Below, piece after piece: positions 36,101-48,100 of a stretch of 64,000 bases of DNA; position 1 is the first letter of the stretch; each line of letters starts with the position of its first letter. A program made the translations under genes and the position numbers. The notes beneath the pieces are model-generated. The model searched no databases. It had not been told where the DNA came from and saw nothing but the letters and a program-made list of their open reading frames with translations. Source of the DNA: Pegoplata infirma (lineage: Eukaryota; Arthropoda; Insecta; Diptera; Anthomyiidae); contig OY992540.1 in assembly GCA_963921195.1 (NCBI GenBank), positions 173,385,896-173,449,895 of the forward strand, given 5' to 3'.

Positions 36101-39100
36101 AAAAATTTAGAGGTTTTTTCCAATTTTTTTTTTTAATCGAAAACGCCAATTTAATTTAAATTGTTGCTATTTTTACATGAAAAATCTTTTTTTTTAATAT
36201 TTCCAGTGAACAAACATAGTCTCTCCCTCTGGTGACTCCAAAAAAACATTATTTTTCCGTGGGTTTAACGGTGTCTTATTTTGAAGCGTTCTAAAACAAA
36301 TAACACTTGTAGTTTGTTTTCTATTATAAAAATAAATGAAAGAAATTTTATTTGTTTAAGATTTAATGATTGTTCGGGTTGACCAAGTTAAAACAGCATT
36401 CAAATACCCACAAAACAGATAAACAAACTTGTGCGGTTTAAATAAGAATACAATTTTATTTTCGTATTCCAATTAGTTGAAATGCTTTAAAAAACTATAA
36501 AAATATAAGTTAATTACAATGAAAATTAATAAAGAAAAAATGGATGCTTACTTTGGTCTTCCTTTGCCACCGTTTAATTCAAATATGACATTATAAATGA
36601 AAAAGAGAAAACAAAATAAAACTTCACAAAGAGGCAGTGATGCCACAGTAATAAAAATAAAAGGATTGCCAAAGACCAAAATAATCATAAATAAATTATT
36701 AAAAATAAGTTTAGGAATTCCCTGGTAGCGGGTTTGTAACATTCTCCCCCCCCCGGTATCACGGTCATCAAACGGGTATACCCAATTACGATTTTAAAAT
36801 TCGCTACCCAGGGTTAACATCCAGGACGGCTATCTTAGCTGCGGGGCGATGATACACTCCATTTGTAGTCTTCACAATCGCACTGCGTACTTGGCCATCT
36901 TTCGCAATCTTAGTCTCAATAACTTTGCCCTTAGGCCAACAGTGCCGGGGTAAATTTGGATCAACGATATCGTCAACCTCAATTGGCTTCACCTTATTGA
37001 ACCAATTTGTTCGTCTTGTCATGGTTGGTAAAACTTCAGCGACCCACCTCCTCCAAAATCGGTCAGCCAGCAGCTGTGTGTGTCGCCATGATTTTCTTAA
37101 GTATTGATCACTATCTTCAAACGCTCCAGGTGGCTTATCGCCAGATGAGGTACCCAAAAGGAAATGGTTTGGAGTAAGAGTTTCTTGATCGGCGGATTCG
37201 AGAGATAGGTACGTTAACGGACGTGAGTTGATAATGTTCTCAACTTCCAAAAATAGATTGTGTAATCTTTCATCATTTAGTTTTTGGTCATATGTAACTA
37301 TGCGGTACAGAACAGTCTTTATCGAACGCACCATGCGTTCCCAAGCCCCTCCCATATGGGGACTAGCAGGAGGAATGAATGTCCACTTCACGTTAGGGCT
37401 TGTAAATTCATTTTGTAGAGATTGGAAATCGATATTCTGATATGCCTCGCGCAACTCCTTTTCAGCAGCTTTCAGATTAGTTCCGTTGTCGCTATATATT
37501 TGTACAGGTATTCCTATTCGTGCTATAAAATTTCTAATTGCCATTACGCATGAGGTCATGTTCAGGCTATACACCATCTCAACGTGAACTGCACGTATTG
37601 TAAGACACGTAAATACTGCCCCGTATCTTTTTTCGCTTCTCCTACCCACAGTCACAAGAAATGGACCAAAAAAGTCCACACCAACATACGAAAATGGTTT
37701 TGTAAACGCCGACATACGAGCCACTGGTAGTGGCCCCATTTCAGGAGGATTCGGTTTCGCTCTTAGATTTTTGCAACTTTGACACTTGGAACGGACAGTA
37801 CGAAGCAATTTACGCAAGCCTTGTATGTGGTATTTTCGGAAGATCTCATTTATCACTGTTTCATGGTTAACATGCTTAAATTGGCGATGATACCAATCAA
37901 CTATCAACTGTGTAATGTAATGGTTTCTAGGCAGTATTATTGGGTTCTTAGTCTCGTCCTGGATAACGGTAGCGTTTTCCAAGCGACCGCGTAAACGTAA
38001 AATCATATCACCATCGAGAAACGGTGAAAGTTTCCTCAATTCACTTGCCCTGGGCAAGTCACCAGATGGATTTTTCTGTAATAACAAAATTTCATTAGTA
38101 TAGGTATGGGATTGAACAAGTCGTATCAGATATCGTTGGCTAAACTGTAATTGATCGCTCGTAAGGTTAACATTCTCGTTCGTTAATTTTAAAATAGCTT
38201 TCTGTTCGATAAACCGCCTTACATATGCCATGCTTCTTAGTAAACGCTCCCATTTCGAAAATCTAGTGTAGTCAATTAGAATTGAATTTTGTTGAACTTG
38301 GACTGCAACATGTTGAACATTGGCCTCAGCGCTACAGCTTTCATTTTCCATCTCGGATTTTGGCCACTCGTCAGTTGATTTGCATAAAAATTGTGGTCCC
38401 GTAAACCACGGGTTCCCCGAATCGAAACATGGTCGTCCTACCCACTTTGTTGCCAAATCAGCAACATTCAACTTCGACGGTACATAACGCCATCTTGATA
38501 CATCCGTAATATCCTGTATCTCGGCGATTCTAAACATAACGAATTGTTTATATCGCTTCGGATCGGATTTCAACCATTGTAAAACCGTTTTCGAGTCAGA
38601 CCAGAAGTAGCTGGATTCAATTTGCATGTCGTGTTCATTCATTACGGTCGTCGCAAGTCGTGCTCCTAGCACGGCAGCAAGTAGTTCCATTCGAGGAATG
38701 GAAACAGGGCGCAGAGGTGCCACTTTGGTTTTCGAGGACACTAAAGACGTGTGTATTCCACCCTGATTCTGTATACGAATGTATGCCACAGCCGCGTACG
38801 CGTTTTCGCTGGCGTCCACAAATACGTGTAACTGGACCTTACTGTTTCGGGTACAACCCTGTTGAAAATAGCATCTTGGAATTTTCGTAGTCTCAACATA
38901 TTTTAGCATTGACAGCCACCTTAGCCACCCCTCGGAAAACTCTTCCAAGATGGGATCATCCCAAGCAGATTCGCTGCGCCAAACATTTTGTAAAAGAATT
39001 TTCATCTGCACCGTATAAAATGACAGAAGACCCAATGGGTCGAAAATCGACATCAATAATCTCAACAACTCCCTCTTTGTGGGCAGCCTTTTTCCATTCA

Positions 39101-42100
39101 ATATATCATCAGTGGCCTTAGTAAATGTCAAATTGTAAGTAAACGCGTCATCGTCGGTTCGCCACCACATTCCAAGAACTTTTTCGGGTTCCACAACATG
39201 TTCGATTTTTCTTCCTGCTTGACAAAACGATTCCGATACACCTTTTTCATCCATAGCAGTTAAAACCTCCTTTGAATTGGACATCCAATTGCGGATATGA
39301 AAATTGCCCCGACTGTGAATGTATCGTACTTGCTGTGCTAGTTGAATGGCCTCCTCGATAGTATCAACACTATCCAACATGTCGTCTACGTAATGTCGTT
39401 CAGTAATTGACTTTACAGCTCTTGGAAATTCAACCGCAAAACTTTTAGCATTAGTATTCTTCACACACTGTGCCAGTGATGGCGAACAACTAGCACCAAA
39501 GGACATGACCTGGAGAACAAAAACTTTAGGGGGCTGTTCAATCTGACACGACCGCCAGAGAAATCTCTGGGACTGCATGTCTTCTGCATCTACTGCAACT
39601 CTGTGAAACATTTCGGCTATATCGCCACTTACGCCAATTTTGCCAATTCGAAAATTAAAAAGTACGCCAGTCAGTGGTGTCAATAAGTCTGGACCCTTTT
39701 CAAGGAATCCATTCAACGATATACCTCGGTATTCGGCTGCGGCGTCCCAGACTATTCTCATCTTGTCAGGCTTATTGAGATTCTTAACGACAAAAACTGG
39801 CAAATACCACTTTCTTGGGTACTGCATATCGATTTCATCCTTGTCCAATTCTCGGATGTACCCTTTTTTCAACATATTCTCAATGTGGTCGTTCACACGA
39901 TGCTTTAAATCTGAATCTCGTTCTAACTTTCGTTCAAAACAGGCAAGTCTTTTCAAGGCCATTTCAAAATTATCTGGCATCACCAAATTATCAGACTTCC
40001 ATAAAAGCTTTACAGTAAATTTACCATCAGTTCGTAAAATATGATCTTGAAGAACTGCATCATCATTTCTTGTAGCTTGAACTGAAACTCCCTCATTTTC
40101 AAGTTGCATATTCTGTTTCATCAGCTCATTTAGAGTCACATCATCATCACATTCACAAATGTGTAATTGTAAAGAGGCGTTAGAGTGTACGTTTGTGGAA
40201 CTTGTTGCTTCCAGGCCCATAGTGCCGTAAATGGACCAGCCAGACGTGTTTTCAATGCCGCGGGCTCATCTGCCCGGCCTTCTTTTGATTTTAATGGCAT
40301 GGCAACCTTTCTGTTGTTAAGCCCGATTATTATTCTAGGGGTTATATTCTCATACGACTCTACTGGAAGACCTCGCAGATGTTTATATTTTTCAGTCAGT
40401 TCCGAGAAAATTAATGTTTGCTTCGGTAAATCAAGTTTGGCTACAGATCTTACATCTTTCAATAGAAATTGTTTTCCGTTCTTCCCTGAAGCCGAAATTT
40501 TCAAATCAATCCGTTCTGATTCATTTTCAATACGTACACTACCATCTGTCCGTTTGAGGCACAGTTCTGATCGCAAACCTTCTAAATTAAGTTCTTCTAG
40601 TACGGACTTTTTAATCAGTGTAGGACCAGAACCCTCATCTAAAAAGGCATACTCATTAATAATGTTGTTCTTACCATAAATCGTGATCGGTACGATTCTA
40701 TATAATACATTAGATGTCACCATTCGATGCACTGCCACAACTGACGTGTTCGGATTTCCATTGTCATCAGCCACCTCTGGTTTGTGAAGTAAAGGGTGGT
40801 GTTTTGTCCGACAACCGTTGACCGCACACTCTTTACGTTCTCTACAAAATTTCGGATCATGCACCTTCAAACACGAACGACACAATTTTCCATCATTAAC
40901 AACACCCCATCTGCCTTGGTAGTCCAATTGTTTAAATTTTCCGCACTGAGATATAAAGTGATTGGTTCCACCACAACCAAAGCATCTGGCTTCAGATTTA
41001 AATTCATTTTTCTTTTTCTTGTCATGACTACCACGCTCTTCATGTACGTTCACTCGTGGTGCCTTACGTTTTTCATTATCAAGTGCACCTGTTGTTGAAA
41101 CATTAATAACGGTGCTGGCTGCTTCCGCCAAATCAAATAACCAACCGCTAAATACGGTCAGACTTACGTCTGCCAATTTACGTGCATAAACCGCCCATTC
41201 GAGCCTCATTTGTGCCGGAAGTCTTTCTACAAATTCCTGAATTAGCATTGGGTTACATAAATGTGCAGTTAAGCCTGCCGCCTCCATTGTGGCTACAATA
41301 TTTCTGACGTCCAATGAAAAGTGCACAAGAGTATCTAATTTCGCCGCATTTACATTTGGGCCGGCTCGCAATTTCACTAATAAATTTTGAATAATATTTT
41401 CAGGTCGTCCAAAAAGCATACGTAATGTCGAAATTGCCTGGGGTACCAATGCAGGTAAAGTAAGTTTGCTGCCAACATATTCTAAGGCTTTACCCTTCAG
41501 GGCCCGTTGTAATCTAAGCAAATTTTCATCATCACTAAACCCACATGTTCTGGTTGAGTTTTCAAAGCTACTTATAAAAAGTGGCCACTCCTCATGTTTG
41601 CCACTAAACACTGGTAATTCTCTTGGAGTACTTTGCCTGGCGTTGATCTGATCCTGTCTTAAAAACGCATTTCGATTCATTCGATTCAAATTAGAATTTG
41701 ATGGAAAATTTCGTGGTCGACCATCTTGTACATTCTGGTTGCCAATATCGCGTTGATACCATTCTCCACCAATATTTTCATTCAAATTCCGCTGAGCACC
41801 ATTATTAAATACCAGACATGTGCACGGATGGTGTTAAAATGCGTTTAGAGACATTCTAAAAAATTTAGAATGTGGACAATATTCTATTCTTAGCGTTCAA
41901 AACGAATGAGTTTTTCATTCTATGCTCACAGTGCATGAGAAAGCTACACACACTAGTGTTACGACATTCGTAACACGAATGAACCAACGAGGGAGTACAT
42001 AGAGAGCCAATGATTTGAAAATACTGTACTCTGAAGCGTGTACTTAGAATGATTTTTATAAAAAAAAAAAATATATTGTTTGGCTATTTGGGGGAATTCT

Positions 42101-45100
42101 TTTATAAAAAAAATATATGTATGTATGTATGTATGCAAGTGCGAATTAAAATAAACATTTTGTTATGTAGAATAAATGACGAGGTAAATAAAAAATAATT
42201 ACGGGGAAAATTAATATATTAATAAGAGTGGATAAAAAAAAATTAATACATGAAAATAAATATTATGGTGGATTAAAAAAATATTTTTCTATTTCGAAAA
42301 ATAATGTAAAATGTGGTAAAAATTGTTTTGTTTTATTGCGGAAAATGTAAGGGCCTATAATGATGAAGTATATAGTGTGTGACCGAATACAATTTTTTTT
42401 GCCTACGCCGAATGTATCAAAAGTTTGTCTATTTTTTTTTGTATGTGCATTAGGGTGGAGCAAATTATACTTTTTTTGCTTAAAATATTAGTTTAATTTG
42501 GAGATTACTGAAATTTGTTTTTATTGTAAACATTTTTTTTTTTTTTCTGTAAAAAAATTTAAAAAAAAATGTTATTTTTTATTTTATATTTATATTTTCA
42601 GCAAAAAACTAATTAAAAATATTTTTTTTGCAAAACAAGAAAAAAATAAAAAAAAATTTCCAGACAAAAAAAATTTTTACAGACAAAAAAAGGAGCACAC
42701 AGACAACAAATAATTTGGAAATACTGTTCTCTGAAGCGTGTGAATAGAATAAATTTTTTAATAAAAAAAGAGCATTAAAAAAAATTTCGTTTTGCTGTTG
42801 GAAAGAATTCTTATATAAAGGAAAATATTGGGGCGAACTAAAAAAACATTATAAATGTAATGGTTAATAAAAAAAATCATTATGGGGAAAATTAAAAAAA
42901 CCCCGTTTTGTTATTAGCGAAAATAAAATATACCTATTTGTACATACATATGTACATAAGAGTAGATAAAAAAGGTTTACCATTGTACACTCGTTAATCT
43001 TACCCACACACAATCAATATACTTGCATATTTTACATAATTTTGCGTCGTCTGTAGGTACATTAAGACACGAAAATAAATATTAGAGTAGATTGAAAAAA
43101 TCTTTTTATATTTCGAAAAAAAAGAAAAATGTGTAACGTCAACAAAATTATTTTGCTTTATGGTACAAATTGTAAGGGCATATAATAATTAAATATACAG
43201 TGTATGACCAAAAACACCTTCTTTGGCCAACGCCAATTATTCGGTTACAAAAACAAAATTATTGTTATTGCAAGTTCACAAAACTTTTAATTACTTTCTT
43301 GATGCACAAATTTTTTGGTCTCAAATATTTTTACGAGAGGCAAAATATAGAAAAAAAAATATATTGAGAAAAATAAGACTCAATAAACAATGCAAAATAC
43401 AAAGTACATAAATAAAAAATAACTGTCATACTCATTTTTTTTAAAGACAGAAAACAAGTGAACAATTTCAATAAGAGGGAGAGAAAAAATGCCAGCTAGA
43501 GTTTGCAACGAAAAATATTTGTTTTCTTATTGTAGTTATGATCTTTTTAGTTGATGGTAGTTTTTTATATTTCGTGAGGCAACGACATGCGCCAAAAATC
43601 ACAACAGAGGCTTTGGCTTCGAACGAATGGTTTTGGCATTTGTTCTATTATTTGAAAACGCAGAAGAAAATAATTTTATTGTAATAGAAAGAAAATTATT
43701 TGATGAAAATTATTTGATATTAGTAGATATATAATATTGTTTTAATACATAAATTAAACAAATGTTAAGATTTTTTTTTAATTTCTATGAAATATTTTTT
43801 TATTAATAGAAATTATTGCACCCGAGTAAAAAAGTTTTGATATAATAATATATAATTTGATACAATCATATTAAATTATATATGACTTTTTATATGTTCA
43901 GATCTAATTTTATTTAAGATTTGATGCGGCTCCATTTTCGTATCTGAGGTTATACATAAATATATCTGACTTTATATAATTATATAAATCTACATTTATT
44001 TATATAAAATAAGATCAACTGGATTTATTTGGATGTGACCAAAATTCGGATCCAATTGTATAATTTTTTATATTTGTGTATCTAAAATAATACAATTAGA
44101 TAATTATTTGATACAACTTGATACAGCCAATTTTGAGATCAAATTAGATCTAAAAAATTTTTTTTACTCGGGCAATTCTTTTTTAATTACCCGAGTAAAA
44201 AAGAAATGATATAGTCATATACAATATTGTATAGGAATATAGATTTGTATATGTTTATATCTGACACTATATGTTTCTAGATAAAATTATATATTGGAAA
44301 AAATATTTCAATAATTTCCAATATAGTCTCAGATAACGTTATATATTATTATATGTGGTCACATATATTATTATATATGCCGTATATAAATATACTAGAT
44401 TGGCCAAATTAAATACAACTCCTCATATAAATATATATGGTACCATGTCAAATAATGTATTATTATATTACAGCAAAAAAGCAAAAATTTTCTAAGTTAA
44501 TTTTGATATTATTTTATGTAATTTTATACAAAAAAAAAAAATAAAAATTGTTGAGAAAAACAAATAATAAAAATTATAACAAAAATTTATTTATATTTTT
44601 ACCAAATTAAAATGATTAAAAAAACAAAACTTGGAAGATTGTTGCTTATTCTAATTTTAATATAACCCAAAAAGAAAAAAACCTAAATGAATTCAATAAC
44701 TACATTAAAATATTTGTTTTAAGTTTTAAAATTAATGGTCCAATTTTTTTTTTTAAAAATTTATATGAAATATCAGATTATATAATTTTTAATACAATTT
44801 GATCAAATTTTACAAATCCACATTAGACCAAAATTCGGATCTAATTAAATCTAATTAAATCTAACAATATCATATATGATATTATTAGACAATTTTAGAT
44901 AATTTCTGATACAGCCAATTTTGAGATCAGATTAGATCAATTAAGAGCTGCTACCAGATTAATTAATTTATAATTACATAAAGGACCAGATTAATATTTT
45001 TACTCGGGTTATTTTTCAAATATGTGACTTTTTTCCTATTAAACGTGTATTATTAAACTTAAACAATTTTTATACAAGCTTAAAAATGTATTTAAAAAGT

Positions 45101-48100
45101 AAAACAAAAAATTCTGACTGCCCGCCCGAGTAAAAAAAAAACTTTTTTGATCTAATTTGATCTCAAAATTGGCTGTATCGAGTTGGATCAGATATTGATC
45201 TAAATGTATTATTTTAGATACACATATATAAAAAATGATATAATTAGATCCGAATTTTGGTCACATCCAACTAAATCCACTTGATCTTATTTTATATAAA
45301 TTAATATAGATTTATATAATTACATAAAGTCAGATATATTTATGTATAACCTCAGATAAGAAAATGGATCCGCAATAAATCTCAGATAAATTTAGATCTG
45401 AACATATAAAAACTCATATATAATTTAACATGATTGTATCAATTTATATATCATTATATCAAAACTTTTTTACTAGGGCGAGTAAAAATTTTAATATTGC
45501 GTCACATAAAATTATATAACGTTTGATCTGTCCTCGAATACAATTAGATATAATTTTATCCCAAAAATGGTGGATAGAATTGCATTAAATTAGATTTATT
45601 AATATCTTATTTTATTCATTTGTATATAGTATAATACAATTTTGTCCGAAATTTGTCTCTATCCAATGGCATCAAATTATATGTGATTGGATACAATAAG
45701 ATCCAATTATATCTAATTGTATAACATTTTATAACATAACATACATATCACAGGCCAACGATACATACACCAAATAAAGTTTGTGTACGCTTCGAACCAG
45801 AAGATGTAGTTTATCAAACTGTAAAAATACTTGTAAAATTTTTAAACTGTAAAAAAAAAACTTAGAAAAATTTCAAACTGTAAAAATATAAAAAAATTGG
45901 ACTTTATTTCACCCATTTTTTAAATAAATAAGGTTAATCCTAATCTTAATCCGGTTTATTTTTATTGATCCAGTCTTGCATAACCCATTTTGGACCAAGA
46001 TTCAATTTTCTTTTTTGGAAAAAGGTACTTTTTTAGGATAATTAGCACCCGCTGATCTCAAAAATCTTGTCAAAAAAATTTTTTCAATGTGCCGTTTTCT
46101 CAGAAAAGCCTGCATTTCAACTTTTTATGCAATTTTAATATTTGGATTTATTTGCTATTTTATTAATTTATTTCATTATTTTCAAAACAAATCATTTCAA
46201 AATAATTCAAATTAGTGGAATTTGATCATTAATTAAATCTAAAAAAAATTTAAATTAGTCAAAAAAGTTAAAAGCCGAAAATTAAAAAATGCTAAATTAT
46301 CGTTTTTGCTTGAAACAATTTCTGTGCTGATTTGCATTGCACTTCATGGACATAGAAATTGCGGTGGTCAAGCGGGGATATTTTTTTTAATTGCAGAAAG
46401 ATGAGACTTAACATTCCTAATCATATTTAAGGTCTGAACAGAACAAGCCCGGCACGACTTTTTCCATACGATTTGACAGTTAAAAACCGTGACCGGCACG
46501 ACAAAAAATTAAAACTTATTTTATTTTATCTCCGGGTTCTCTCAATCTCCCTCCCTCTCACACTCCTAAAAAATCACGGGGTTGAAATTGCCTTACACAA
46601 CAGCTGACTTTTTCTGTGTTGTTTTCTCAAAACAGCTGTTAAAAAATACAGGGCAGAGTATTTCCGTATGTTGTGTTCTATTCCAGTCAAATAAAATGCA
46701 AATTTTTATAGGTGTGTTAAACATTTTAAAAATGTATGCCCTAAAAAGGCAAACATTTTTTTTTAGAAAAGAAATCACCATTAGTTAAGCCATATGTTTG
46801 TGTTTTCCAATTTAAAAAACGCCATATTACATAAAATAAAAGAAATAATCTATCTTGATATGTCTTCTCATATAGATGGTTATTTTAATTTATCCTAATA
46901 TTATTCACATAGTGAAGTCAGTTTTCCTTAAATTTATTTTTTTTGGTTCAGCCTAATATATTTTGTCTTTTAAAATTAAGCATTTTTGTTCCGTCCCCCT
47001 TAATGTTTTAACTTTCATAATACGCTAACGCATGTAGAAAATCATTTTTTTTTCAATCCACTATAATATCTTTCATATAAAACCTTTTTTTGTACATACA
47101 TACTACTTATTTTTTTCTACAAAACATACATACATATTTTCTCTTACATACAAAACGCTTTTTTTTTTGCTACCCCCATATTTGTAATATTTTTTCTACA
47201 TTTTTTTTTATAAAACATTCTAAATGATCAGTGTATATAAAAAAAATTCTAACACACGGTGTAATTTTTAGATCTCTACTATGTTTGATATTCTAAAAAC
47301 GATGGTTTGTTTACATTCTAATCGTTCAAACACGACATGTTGCGCGTTCGTTTAAAAAAGCATAGCAAATTTTTTAATTTGCTGTTTAGCATCATAGTAA
47401 ACATTCTCATTCCCAAACACTGTACTCTAAAAGTAGTGTACTCTGAAGCGAATGATTTGGTGTCAGCGAAGAAGGGAGTACATTTGAGCTCATGTCTGTT
47501 AAATACTGCGCGATCACCATAGTTACGATGTATTTGTTGGCGTTGTTGATTGCCATCAAAATTAGCACCCTCGTCATCACTCATCAGAGCCGTTGCCCGT
47601 TTCCATAATTGCATACTTTTGTTGAATAAACAGCATTTTCATTTTATGTTCTTCTTCTAGGCGGCGTATTTGCATATCACGACGGTTCCTATTCGAGCTT
47701 CTTGATACTACACTTGGTGACTTGCTACGACATCCCATACCTACCTTGTTCATACCAAATGTGCCCGCATTCATCGGCGACTGAAACGTTCCGTCTTCGC
47801 TTGCAACTTGATCACCATTGGCCACAGCTTCATCACCGGTCGCATCTTCCATTGCCGTTGTACCATTACATTTGCTGCACGACCAATCTTTATCAGCTAT
47901 TGTACCATCGACGCCAACACACACGAAGTGAAACCACACATTACATACGTCGCACTGTACCATATCATCGTTATCGGCTTGCCGACATTCAGGGCAACTT
48001 GCCCCAGTAGCACTCATCTTTGCTTGACTTCTTGTTCTGACCATTTCCTCGTACCTACGTGTTGAGAAAATTCCGCATTAAGCTCAAAATTTCAAGAATT

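Larger units (their letters stand above)
41813..47498. mobile_element. hAT-like element B, 5.7 kb, inserted in BEL gag
   Basis: Ends CAGACATGTGCACGG and CATTTGAGCTCATGTCTG share an 8-bp TIR (CAGACATG / CATGTCTG). The 8-bp duplication TTAAATAC is at 41805-41812 and 47499-47506. Removing the element and one TTAAATAC restores the gag reading frame at this site. Both flanks repeat TGTACTCTGAAGCG and ACATTCTAA motifs (41840-42050, 42715-42750, 47220-47460). No transposase ORF is present. The centre (43821-45478) is a cluster of CCCGAGTAAAAA-ended elements. Confidence 0.9.

Noticed and set aside
36925..41651. Several plus-strand open frames of 60-164 codons
   Set aside because: They are antisense shadows of the BEL gag and pol genes.
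47702..48065. Plus-strand His/Tyr-rich open frames
   Set aside because: Antisense of the PHD-finger gag region.
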